Below, piece after piece: positions 54,001 through 63,745 of a DNA stretch of 64,000 bases. Under the pieces are notes generated by a model. That model did not search any database. It worked only from the letters and a program-made list of their open reading frames with translations, and was not told the DNA's origin. How positions within the stretch are numbered: position 1 is the stretch's first letter; the number at the start of each line of letters is the position of its first letter. A program made the translations under genes and the position numbers. Source of the DNA: Balanoglossus misakiensis (lineage: Eukaryota > Hemichordata); assembly GCA_040954595.2 (NCBI GenBank), contig CM082589.2, positions 3,906,001 to 3,970,000 on the forward strand, read 5' to 3'.

Positions 54001-57000
54001 CTATCAGGGGATAATTGCCACAAAGTGATGAGAGCAACCGTACTGTGTTGAGATAGAACGCTTTCAATTTCATGGCTGGTGTGCCCTCCAAGCCAATAGT
54101 GCTATCTGACACCTGTGTGCAGATTCTGAAAGACTGACCCAGCATGAGGACAGTGCTGATATTTTACACAGCACGCACCACTGATAATTTGGCCAACACT
54201 TTTCTCACAAATGAACATTAAATATACCATTAACTTTCTTATTAGAAAAAAAAACAGATTGAACATTGTGAACTTCCATTAAAGAGCAACACCGATCATG
54301 ATCCAATCAAACGATGTACATTGTACGTGTATCGAGATTTTGAAATTCAAGATGGCCGCCAATCTCAGTAATATATAATACATAATGAACCGTTCTGCGC
54401 AACGTGCACGCGCATCCAAACACCGTATATGGCGACTCACATTCGCTGCACGCAGAGTCCTTCATTACTTACTACTCATTAAAACAATTTTCAACTCGTC
54501 CGGCGAGAGCTGTCAGTTAAGCCAGCACCGCGCTTTGTTAATTTAATAGGTCGGTCAGCGCTAAACCATGATTCAATTCATTAGGACGCATGCTCGTTGC
54601 GATGCAATCAAGTTCAAAACTGAGACTGACAGACTCCAACCGGGAGTGAGAGATATTTTGACTGAATGATTGCATGTTAGTGGACTTAAGTGACACTTGA
54701 TGATCTTTGCACATTTTCCGACCGACAAATCAATCGTCTTAATTTGAAGACTCCGCCTAATTCGAACCAAAAAGACTTCGCTTATGATTAAATTGCTCCT
54801 ACACATCCAAGAGTATAAATTCTGAGATTTTCACATGTATTGAACGCTAGCTCAAAAGTAGAAATGATCATAATTGTGGAGTTCATCCCTGATTCGTGTT
54901 ACGCAAGACGAAAAAGACGTGCGCACCAATAAAACTGAAGCGGGTGTTGCGACAATTAATTTAGAGACTTACATTTATACACATATATCAGGCATCGGGA
55001 TCCAATTTTCCGCCATTGCAACTTCAGGAGATCGGAGCAATCACAAATAAAATTGTATTAAAGTGGGTCTAATTACTAACGGCAAAATGAATTGGACTTT
55101 TTAAAACTAATAGGGTTGTCAATGTTATGATTGCGGGAGGCACGACATTGTTCAAGATTGAAGTCGACTCAACGACCGTTCTAGGACACGTCAGTGTATA
55201 ATTCAGCATAGAGAAGTTATTTGAACGAGCAAAATTGACTTTAATCTCCGTAAATTTACGACACTCGACTGCGCCTTGTTTCCATTTAATTATGACCAGA
55301 GCTTTGCACGCAAACCAGACATGTGTAGCTTTGTCAATGTAGCTGTAGACATTTGTCAGTGATCTACATAGTTTTATCATGGACTTTTTTTTACACTGAG
55401 TAGGTCAAGCCAAACGGATTCTTGTGATGCCTAGCGTGAGTGAGCGGTACGATTGAACGTGATCTTAATACTGTTCAGTCATCCAGTTTGATAAGACGTT
55501 GCTAATGCCCCTCTGAGCCTAGGCAGGATTCAGTGAATGCTCGGAATCTCAAACACAACAGGCGAACTGTATCGCTCGCGTCTAGCTGTAAGAAGCAATT
55601 TGTAGCGTGTGATAATCTTCCAGACTTGCACGAACTACACCAGTCTGTCGACTGTGTTCAGATTTGATTACAGATTGTACTAACGAGTGACGCAAACTTC
55701 GAATAGCAGTCTCTGTTCGTTGCTTCGTTGAATCCAACGCCATTTTTTCGACATAATTTGTGGGAATCGCACCTTCATATTTTAAAAACTCTAACTGCAA
55801 TGGTCCCGATAGAAACGAAGCGCAAACAATTATCATTTACGGCGAATTTCATCGACATATTTCTAGTATACGTCATTGATCGACTGATATTTGTGTAAGT
55901 CGCCACAATACAATAATAGATTATGTCATATATATATCTTTTACCAGTTAGAGCAGAATATGAATTTTTTTTATGTATTTACACCTGAGCGAATACAATT
56001 ATCATTTTCCTATATATAATATGAAATCGAGAAGGATAGCAACCACAAGTGGATTTTAATGGCGAAATTGGAAAGTCGTGTTAGGTTTTTCTAAAGATGT
56101 ATTGATTAATGCTATGGTTTAACGTGCAAAGGCAATATAGGAGAAAATAATGGAATTACTTGGAATCAATGATCCTTCAATGGGTTACGTACATTTTGCC
56201 CGAGGATGAGGTAGATTCAATATCATTTTAATTGTATGTAATACATATTCTTCGAGTTATCAATCACCAACTTAGGTAGCCCCCCTGCATTGTAGGTAGC
56301 GCGAATAGATTTCGGTTTCTTACAGTTTCTAACCGACGTTGGTCGATGCAGAATACTTTAAGGATAGCATGATAAGTTAATTTCCTCTTCTAAAATGCAC
56401 AATAAGATAGAGCTCCATTGAGCAAATATTTATGAAATGCGTGAGAAAAAACGGAATTCTCATAAAAGCTTATATTTAATAGAATTCCGACGCGCGCAAA
56501 AACGTACGTGACACAATAAAAAACGTCTTATGAATAGCTCACGACAGAAAATGGTGTACACGTGTTTTTCCATGGAATGGCTGATCGAAATTAAGGGATG
56601 TAGACGTGGTGATTGTGCGAGTCCGCTGTGCCTTCGACATCACACTGTAGCATAAAAATTGTAAGACAAATACAATAACCTCGAACAGTCTCGCGCGTTT
56701 GACATTCGGTTAAATACCAGAGTATATATAATAACTATTCCACCAATTATGGGAGGGGACCTTCACGGAAAGCGATATCTAATGACGTGGAACGCCAAAA
56801 CAGGGAAATGCTTTTAAGTTAGCTCGGGCATATGCTTTTGAAAAGAAATTTTTGATTGGCAAGATTTCCATGATTTTCGCGTCGGTTCGCGTGCACGACG
56901 CGGGGCTAAATTGATGCTATTTCATGCTTGAAACTCTAATAGTGGTTTTAACGTAGCAACATGCGCGCGAGACGTGACTACAGAAGAGCCCTTCTTTCCG

Positions 57001-60000
57001 CCTGTCTCGCGCTCGTACATTTGTCGGAAAGTAGCGTTTATTATCGCACGTGGCAAATCCGTGACTGACGTACCCGATCCGGTGACCAGAATATAAAATA
57101 GCCAGTTAAAAAAGCGTCTAGACATTCGATTTCTGTTAAAACTCGTCGAACCCCCCACTGCAAAGTTAATATTGACAGTTTGTTTTTTTAAACACGAAAA
57201 GTGGAATTTGGTTTTCAAAGGACAACGAATGTACGTAGGGTTTTACACAAAATCGAATTGAGTGAATGTTTCTTTCGACAGGACGTGAGTGAAAGGCGAG
57301 AGAAAATCTGCTTTCATAGCAGCCTGTGCAAGGGCACCGCACTCCCAATAAACCAGCTAATCGCGTGTGTGCGCCAATGAAACCAGCAGTCGTTTCCGCC
57401 AAAGTGTTGGTCCAATATTAGAAAGTAATTTTCTCTCACACTCTCCAGACAGAAATGCACTTTCTGGCTGTTGGCAACACTTCAAACAACAGTGTAGTGA
57501 CGGTCAGTGCGGATCAGGGCCACCGTGTTAATGGTAAACACTGCGGGCGCTTTCAATATATTTAAGGGGGTTACTATAACACAGTTGTACTGTGATTCTA
57601 ACAATGGATTACCCATGGACGTTTGTTTTCTTTCAGATATTGTGAAACTTTTGCTCGACCACGATGTTGAACTCGGCGACGCACTCCTGCGCGCAGTCGA
57701 CGTGCAGTTGACTTCAGCCGTGCTACTTATATGTGAAAATATCAAGAAGCGAAATATTCCGGTGAGTGATTTCTGTTTTTGTTACTATAGTTAGCTGTCG
57801 TGTCGATGGACTTCCGCATCCGGCATGCATTGCGCGCACTATCTCACTATGATGCTTACCTCATACTTCTTCTCTGCTTTACGCCGCGATGCATGCTGGA
57901 TAAGAAGGGAAGTCTGCCACCAGATCGTTGCTCTTAGACATCTGTCGAATATCATCAACGATGGGGTTCTTGTTTTCTTGGGTTTTTAGTTTCGGTTGAT
58001 TGTGTCGTCTGAATGTTACCTGCAATTGTCAAGGACAGCATAACGTTACTGACAACTTTACTTACATATACATGCACAGGCCATGCATCTGTCATACGAT
58101 ATGTGAACATCCACACGTGTTGGATTATGAAATAAAACTAGGAGGAAAGGAAACGTTGACCAAAATCAATACGCACGTCTTGGTTACGGTTATTGCACTA
58201 TTAACTGGCAAAGTACATTTTCATGGCATCGATTACATTACATTGCATTACATTACATTACATTACATTACATTACATTACATTTTCATCACATAAGCAG
58301 TGCCACACAATTGAACAACCGATATTCTTGCAGCTTGATCAACTACAAGGACTTGCATAAGATTTGTTGTCAATTAATAAGCAGGTAGCACAGAATTGAA
58401 GTATCTCCGTGCCAGTTGGTGACTTGGGTAATGTGACAACCACCGATTGCTGTGTGTCCCCGGCGCGAAATAATTACCTGACCGGCGATGCTTAGTGTAT
58501 CATGGATCGAGCGTTCACCTTTTGAGACAATCTGGGTACTTTTATGAAATTATTGCGCTTGTTAGTTTCTAAGACAACTGAGCACGCGTCGCTGGAAAGC
58601 TGTTAATTTTGCAGAGTGGGAGAATGGGTGACAAGCCCCCGCCCCAATTAAATAAGGAGTTCTCGAATTGCCAATATTCACACTGACATAATACTCACAT
58701 TACAAAGATCAACCAAAATATCTAAACTGCCCGTGGATTCTAACATCCCATCTCAATGTCGTGAAACACTCCATCAGTCAAATCACTTTAAATGGTCTAG
58801 ACATGCCAAAGTTATCACGACTTGGAAAATAAAAAGCGTAATGTTATCACAAAACTGTGTTTACTGCGTCTCCTTGACTAGCCAGCAAATCAAGAATGGT
58901 TAGAAAATGTGACTCTCTTGTCGAAAATCACCATTACACGTCAAATCTTACTGCGATGTATTAATTTACGAGTGCCGTGGAACGCGTTTGTCTCCATGGC
59001 CTCTTACTAATTGATCGTAAATTTAAGAATGCCCCCAGAAAATATGACGCAAGCAATCTGGCGTAACTACATTGATGCAAACTGGAACTTTGGCAATGAA
59101 AAGAAACTAAATTAAAATTATTTTAATTTCTGTGAACATCAATCCGGCTTTTAAACAGCAGATAAAGTCCATCGAGCAACGTCGGTATAATGGATCGCAG
59201 AGACAGGATTAAACCGGTTTTGGTCAGCGACGCGGGGGATGAAAACCATCGCCCGCTGTAATATTTGCAGACGACGGTTTATGTTTCCATGTTCGCGCCG
59301 TTTCATCTTACATCACGGTGACTAGATTAAAGAGACAACATCCGGCACTCATCGATCGTCCTGTTATGTGCGCAGTGCTCGAATTTCGCCAATTTATTTG
59401 GAGCCTCAGCTTTCTTGATTGAAAGCGTCGCCTTGTCAACCGTCACACGACGCGGATTATTTTCTCGTACTGGAAAATATCGTTTGAACGAATGATATCT
59501 TACTTGCGAAGTTATTGAAATAAATGTTAGTATAAACTGAAAGTGGTGTATGAGCTAGCATACGACACAAATAAAAGTCACCGGATTTAAAAACGTGATA
59601 TGCAATCATGATTTCATTTTATTATACCTCACTACATATACAATGTAAATTAAGAAAGCAAGTAAGGTTGAGGTTTGTCAAATTTGCTCCATTAAGAAAT
59701 TATGGCACATTTGCGAGAACAGACTGTGCAGAGGACGCCTGTTTCGTCCCTGTCGCCCCAGAATTTGTCTCACAAATGTATTCCTTATTCTAAATGAGCA
59801 ATAAACCTGGAAATGTGTCGAGTTTCTTGCTGCCAGCGATCATGGCGACCAGGACACAACCCGGCAGACGTCGCTGGGTCTGCGTGTACACCAGAATGAT
59901 ACACCAAGGAAAAAGTGTATAGGCGTTTGGAAAAATACATTCTATCCCCGGGACGCTCGACTGACGAAATATGCGAAACGAGGCAAAACAAATCTTATCT

Positions 60001-63000
60001 GGAATTTCTCAGTTGTCTGAGTCGTATTTCAATATCAACGACCAGTCGTACTTTATCCGCGAATGATAATTCTTGCTAACGGAGGAAATTACTTGCTCAG
60101 CCATAATCATGACTGATCGATTTGCACTGCGCAAGGAAAAGGTAAAATCCTTAGGCTAAGTCTATTAATCTTCAGCTTTGGCGCTGTGACGGGTAAATAT
60201 TTGCATCTTAGGTTTATACATGAAGCAGAGATGGGACTGGAACTTTTGGTAATTGTTTGGCATAAGGGCAGAACCATTTGATTTCATGGGTGGGGAATTT
60301 GTTGACTGATGGTATGAAGTTTTACGCCAATTTGTTTGCGTTATTGGTTTGGCATTGACAGGCTATATTTCCACAAACGTTTCATATTTTGCTAATACGG
60401 TCAAAGGTGGGCCTAACAGACAGACCTTTGCAGGCAGCCGTAACACTAACGGGGTAAGGTTTCTCGGATTCCTGGCCCTTCCAGGCCGTCTCGGCCACTG
60501 TAATTAAGCTGGAGTCTTCCTGTTTCATCACTGTTGCAAAACAACATTGTGAGTAATACTGAGGTATTATGCATATCCACCGGCGAAAGACATCTCCAAC
60601 AACATTAAATAAATCGTTTATCTTGTGTAATGTTACCCCCACGGAAGCCGTAATGGGTATTTCACTGGGTCTGTGAGCCGTAGGTCTTCGTTTTATTGTT
60701 CTGTGCGGACGATATCAATTTAACGTTTTATGACCCCTCTGCACGATGTCGCTGTGTTATGGGGGCAGTCAGCTCCAGTTTATTGCATTGCGCAAGTTTC
60801 TATCTTTAGTTGTCACCTTTGAAGACTCTCCATGTTGTTGTGTCGTTTGTAAACGCGTTTCCATATTTGCTGTGCTGCATATTTTTGTCCCCAGGCCCAC
60901 AAATCATGTTTCCGATATAAAGATACACATTATTCAAAACGCAGGAGCAAGCACCTGAAAGTGTTTACCAAATATAGTAAAAAGTGAAAATTACTGTTAT
61001 AGTAAGTTTCCGATTTTTTTCAGGATCGCCTTTACTGTCGCGCCCTCAACGGCGATTTACATCCAGATATCACCCCCATCATTTTGGCGGGACACCACAA
61101 CAACTACGATATCGTGAAGATTTTGCTGGACCATGGCGCCAGAATCGATGACCCGGAATTCTACAGTTTTCAGACGGAGGAGTTCACGCTTCAGCATTCC
61201 CTCGGGACGATTAACGTGTACCGGGCTCTGGCGAGTCAAGCGTACATCTCTCTGACCAGCGAGGATCCGATAGGCACGGCCTTCGAGCTGAGCCACAAGC
61301 TGCGGACACTCAGCTCAAGGGATTACGAATTCCGCTACCAATATGGCGAGCTGGCAGCCCAGTGCGAATGTTTCGCTGCGGACTTACTAGGTCACGTGAG
61401 AGATTCAGAGGAGCAGGGGGTCATACTGAATCACGACCCCGAGCAATGGGCGCGAGCGGACGACATGTACGACCTTGAGCCGTACAAGGTCAAAGTAGCC
61501 ATCAGATACAAACAAAAGAAGGTAGGTACACGTTTTATGTATGACAGGAAATATATATGTGTATTATGGTAACAATAATGCGTTGTTAATTTTTGTCACA
61601 TTTCCAAATTACTTGACGTAACATGAATTGGTTGGCAAGGTCTCCCTGAACAGTGGAAATATTGCCGATGGTTTGTCTGTAAACAGAATAGTCGCACATG
61701 CGCAATTCAGACGACTGTCCCCTTTACATCATTTTTCAAAGGGTTTAGACATGGATCCTGTTGATTATATTTTTTCACCATAATCTGTCCTCTTTGCAGT
61801 TTGTAGCTCATCCACACTGTCAGCAACGTCTCATCTCGATATGGTACCACGGACTTCGGGGATGGCGGGACTTGAGCCGCAGCTCGGCGTGCTGTTTCAC
61901 GCTGGTCATAGGCGCGTGCTTCCCCGTCCTCTCGCTGTGTTACATCCTCGCCCCAACCGGGAGATTCGCCAATTTTCTCAGGATTCCCTACGTCAAGTTT
62001 ATTTGCCACACCGCCTCGTCGCTTTTCTTTCTCGTCCTCCTCGGGCTGCAGGCCGTGGACTTGAACCTCTTCACGGAGGACGAGAACATCGGAAAGACTT
62101 TTCACGACACGAAGAAGGAGGTGCCCAGTTTCACGGAATGGCTTATTCTTCTATGGGTCGTGGGTAAGGAAGTGGCCATGTCTGGTGGTGACGTTTTTAA
62201 TTCGCTGACTGTTTGGTCTTTGAGTGTTTCTTTCCGATCGTTAGATTGACGCAGATGCGACACTGGCAACTACATTTTTCCGACGACAGGTGCATTTTAC
62301 GAACTCTAATATTGATTTCAGTGGGGACCCTGTGACAAAAAGACGGTTGACAGATTTAGACCCCCTGGGGAGAGGGGGCTTGAGAGATAGTACTTGTAAA
62401 GTAGTGCCGCACCGAAGGAATCCTTAGAGGTCTGGCAAGATAACGGGTTTCAGTCCGACTGCATGGCGTCAAACGTGTCACTGTCATTTTGGCCTGGTCG
62501 GCGACGTTTGTAAGCCAAGCCGGGGAATTTTCGACAATCTAACGAGATGACGAAAGGAGTACAGTCACTGACAAATCTCAAAGGGTCTCATGGGGGCGCT
62601 GTGTACATCTCACATCCCCGAGCGAGTATCAAGGGCGGATTTGATTTGCTCGGCGCTGATGTGCAGTCACTTTCATTGACAGGTTATACATGGGAAGAAT
62701 GTCGGGAAGTCTGGAACAAAGGAACGCGGTATCTGGACGAAAACATCAGATGGAAGTTATTTGAATACGTGACGTTGGCTCTGTACTGGTCGTGGATTGC
62801 TCTGCGCTTGACAGTTCTCCTAAAGGTACTTGTGCTTTGTCAATACTTGGAGCTTCGAAAATCTTTCAATTCCCAAAAGATGTTTGCATGTTTACTTTAA
62901 CATGATTAAATGTGAAGATGTTATTGATTACTATTCCAAAGGGTTACTACATGCGTTCTGTTGTATGCACCTGTAAAGAATAACAATGTGAGGCATACAC

Positions 63001-63745
63001 ACAGGCTGTTCTGACCATCCAATGACGGAGCTACATGTATGTCCTTTGAATTTCAGAATTCTGGAAGCGCAAAAAATGACACCTTTGTCAACGCGACGAC
63101 CATCGGCATCATTGACATGCCGACAGATGACGTGGATTACATAAACATTGATTCCAGCGGCGACGAGAGGAATTTCAGCACCCCCGTGCCGGAGGGCACT
63201 CAGTTCACGGTCATCGACGAGATCCAGGAACTGAACGTTCGTCTTGGGTCTCTTATGCAATACCAGCAAGAAATGGGCAGCAACATCACGGAGAACTTCC
63301 AGTCGGCCGTTGGTACCCTCACCAATGCTCTGTCTGGCATCGAGAAAAAGATCGATATGGCCATCGGCAGGACTTCCTACTCCACGTGCACGAGATCACG
63401 CCGCCAGTCGTCGTCCGGCATCAACCCGCTAATAGACACGGAGCTGTCGCGGAGCAAATGGGACGCCTTCGACCCCGTACTGGTCTCCGAGGGCCTCTTC
63501 GCCATCGCCAAGGTCTTCAGTTTTCTGCGCGTCATCCGCATCACCGTGGTCAGTCTGCACGTCGGGCCCATGCAGATTTCGCTGGGCAGGATGATGTTCG
63601 ACATCGTGAAATTCATGGCGATTTTCTGCCTCGTCTGGTTCGCGTTCTCCGTCGGCCTCAATCAGCTCTATTGGTATTACTCGAGGGAGCTGCGCATCTG
63701 GTGTCAGAAAAACAACATAACCAACTGCAAGGAGCCGTTCGGCAC
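32515..63745 (+). CDS. TRPC: TRPC-family cation channel, 7 exons, 3' incomplete
   Basis: Spliced gene: 32515-33046, 36851-37033, 57637-57761, 61024-61521, 61800-62163, 62683-62825, 63057-63745, continuing past the window. Joined length is 2534 nt, 844 codons plus two bases. All six complete introns are GT-AG with matching phases (1,1,0,0,1,0). Family features, in order: N-terminal extension (1-178), ankyrin repeats (about 183-325) including VNCIDGEGRT, TRP_2 domain (about 337-446) with YRALAS and SEDP, FVAHPHCQQ before the membrane region, pre-S1 helix 476-498, S1 511-533, S2 557-577, S3 591-615, S4 756-780 after WDAFDP, and S5 794-823 ending GLNQLYWYY. TRPC channels are tetrameric plasma-membrane Ca2+/Na+ channels, usually gated downstream of phospholipase C; that role here is inferred from family. 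The S5 end resembles TRPC4/5 and insect TRP/TRP-gamma, but orthology to one vertebrate paralogue is not claimed. Odd points are the very long S3-S4 loop, the missing zinc cluster and the long N-terminus. Confidence 0.92.
34607..34652. repeat. CAGA/CAGG microsatellite
   Basis: About eleven tetranucleotide units of CAGA, CAGG and CGGA type in intron 1. Confidence 0.85.
34978..35169. repeat. 64-bp minisatellite, three copies
   Basis: Three tandem copies start at 34978, 35042 and 35106 (GTGATTGGCCGGCGAACAAT) with few differences; the third carries a change near its end (ACCGTTACC for ACCTCCC). Each unit holds ATTGG (inverted CCAAT). It lies in intron 1. Confidence 0.95.
36851..37033 (+). CDS. 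TRPC: TRPC exon 2: first ankyrin repeats
   Basis: Encodes residues 178-238. The acceptor is a CT-rich tract (about 36770-36830) followed by GGTTGCAG at 36843-36850, and the donor is ACACAG|GTAAGT. Both boundaries are phase 1. The protein reads LYLAAIEKGDKKAV and then NVNCIDGEGRTGLVIAIQ, the conserved first ankyrin units of TRPC channels, where a VNCID or INCVD signature is typical. These repeats form the cytoplasmic floor of the tetramer. An upstream in-frame ATG at 36835 lies inside the acceptor region, so it is not taken as the start. The exon is GC-rich against an AT-rich intronic background. It is followed by the largest intron of the gene. Confidence 0.92.
42122..42400. repeat. Diverged 128-bp tandem repeat, two full copies plus a partial
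   Basis: Matching blocks recur every 128 bp. ATATTAGTTTAGGATCG (42122), GTATTGGCCAAAGGATTGG (42250) and ATATTGGTTCAGGATCGG (42378) start the units. CCTATTAAAGACAGACTCGG and CCTATTAAAACACAGACTCGG mark the same point in units one and two. Intronic and non-coding. Confidence 0.8.
43182..43199. repeat. 18-bp perfect palindrome
   Basis: GCAATTGCATGCAATTGC equals its own reverse complement. Function unknown. Confidence 0.85.
43645..43785. mobile_element. 141-bp near-perfect hairpin (MITE-like)
   Basis: Arms of about 64 bp run from GCAATAAAACACCCCC at 43645 to GGGGGTGTTTTATTGC ending at 43785, around a 12-base centre (TCGCTATCGCTC). Mismatches are confined to three short clusters. Both arms carry CCATGGTATA and TTTTGACCAGTTCA or their complements. 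It is too short to encode protein. It could be a folded MITE-type element or a structured intronic RNA hairpin; no clear target duplication was seen. Confidence 0.65.
52596..52606 (+). repeat. G11 homopolymer
   Basis: Eleven consecutive G on the sense strand of intron 2. Confidence 0.9.
53064..53078 (+). repeat. G-run GGGGAG10
   Basis: Four G, one A and ten G on the sense strand, 460 bp after the G11 run. Such tracts can form G-quadruplexes. Confidence 0.9.
57637..57761 (+). CDS. TRPC: TRPC exon 3: ankyrin repeat
   Basis: Encodes residues 239-280, beginning DIVKLLLDHDVELGDALLRAV. The acceptor is TTTCTTTCAG and the donor CCG|GTGAGT, phase 1 in and phase 0 out. LLLDHDVELGDALL matches the TRPC ankyrin pattern in which a repeat helix is followed by a GDALL or KDALL segment. 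It continues the repeat begun by exon 2 without a gap: AIQNGNT runs directly into DIVKLL across the 20.6-kb intron. That supports correct linkage of exons 2 and 3 and argues against a missing exon between them. Confidence 0.92.
57762..61023 (+). other. TRPC intron 3
   Basis: A 3.26-kb phase-0 intron, GTGAGT to TTTTTTCAG, with an ATTAC microsatellite near its start and no recognisable gene. Confidence 0.8.
58232..58285. repeat. ATTAC pentanucleotide microsatellite
   Basis: About ten ATTAC units, one with a G (ATTGC). The open frame across it (58000-58296) is a by-product of the repeat. Confidence 0.95.
61024..61521 (+). CDS. TRPC: TRPC exon 4: last ankyrin repeat and TRP_2 domain
   Basis: Encodes residues 281-446. 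The acceptor is TTTTTTCAG and the donor AAG|GTAGGT, phase 0 at both ends. It opens with DRLYCRALNG, then PDITPIILAGHHNNYDIVK, a very conserved TRPC ankyrin stretch. From about residue 337 it matches the TRP_2 linker domain: NVYRALASQAYISLTSEDP, then a helical stretch with ELSHKL and RYQYGELAAQCECFAADLL, and EEQGVILNHD. It ends VAIRYKQKK, which joins FVAHPHCQQ of exon 5. The segment between ankyrin repeats and TRP_2 (322-340) contains no Cys. Most TRPC proteins carry a His-x3-Cys-x-Cys-x2-Cys zinc cluster there. The exon is continuous through this point, so a skipped exon does not explain the loss. Confidence 0.95.
61522..61799 (+). other. TRPC intron 4
   Basis: A 278-bp phase-0 intron, GTAGGT to TTTGCAG. 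Confidence 0.9.
61800..62163 (+). CDS. TRPC: TRPC exon 5: pre-S1 helix, S1 and start of S2
   Basis: Encodes residues 447-567 plus one base. The acceptor is TCTTTGCAG and the donor GTGG|GTAAGG. FVAHPHCQQRLISIWYHGL is the TRPC signature before the membrane domain. A hydrophobic pre-S1 segment follows (476-498, with FPVLSLCYILAP), then S1 (511-533, CHTASSLFFLVLLGL). The S1-S2 loop is acidic, and S2 starts FTEWLILLWVVG. PVLSLCY before the IAP-type motif resembles vertebrate TRPC1, while later segments look more like TRPC4/5 or insect TRP; no subfamily is assigned from this. Upstream in-frame sequence from 61761 is intronic. Confidence 0.95.
62164..62682 (+). other. TRPC intron 5
   Basis: A 519-bp phase-1 intron, GTAAGG to TTGACAG, interrupting S2. 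Confidence 0.9.
62683..62825 (+). CDS. TRPC: TRPC exon 6: end of S2 and S3
   Basis: Encodes residues 568-615. The acceptor is TTTCATTGACAG and the donor AAG|GTACTT, phase 1 in and phase 0 out. It completes S2 (GYTWEECREVW), crosses the cytoplasmic S2-S3 link, and carries S3 (WKLFEYVTLALYWSWIALRL). The exon ends at the outer end of S3 (TVLLK), so everything until S4 is contributed by the next exon. Spacing of the S2 and S3 motifs agrees with TRPC channels. The flanking introns are short (519 and 231 bp). Confidence 0.92.
62826..63056 (+). other. TRPC intron 6
   Basis: A 231-bp phase-0 intron, GTACTT to TTTCAG, placed exactly between S3 and the extended extracellular loop. Confidence 0.9.
63057..63745 (+). 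CDS. TRPC: TRPC exon 7: giant S3-S4 loop, S4, S5 and pore entry
   Basis: Encodes residues 616-844 plus two bases. The acceptor is GAATTTCAG at 63048-63056 and the donor GGCAC|GTAAGT, phase 2 out. The first 134 residues (616-749) form an S3-S4 extracellular linker far longer than the roughly 30-40 residues usual in TRPC. It has sequons NDT, NAT, NFS and NIT (622, 627, 654, 691), a heptad-like stretch about 667-718, and RSRR at 728-731. WDAFDP then resumes the family pattern: S4 with SEGLFAIAKVFSFLR, the linker GPMQISLGRM, and S5 FMAIFCLVWFAF to GLNQLYWYY. The pore loop starts with C831 and C839 around a further NIT sequon. The pore helix and S6 must be in later exons outside the window. Confidence 0.94.

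Larger units (their letters stand above)
37034..57636 (+). other. TRPC intron 2, 20.6 kb
   Basis: Phase-1 intron between two ankyrin-coding exons, GTAAGT to TTTCAG. It contains a 128-bp triplicated repeat, a 141-bp hairpin, an 18-bp palindrome, TA and G runs, and no recognised gene. Open frames at 45052-45435 and 49175-49561 are unassigned. Confidence 0.75.

Noticed and set aside
58000-58296. 98-codon frame across the ATTAC repeat
   Set aside because: Its C-terminal part is a translated pentanucleotide microsatellite (LHYIT units).
61841-62167. Alternative plus-strand frame overlapping exon 5
   Set aside because: Shadow of the real coding frame; it lacks TRPC motifs.
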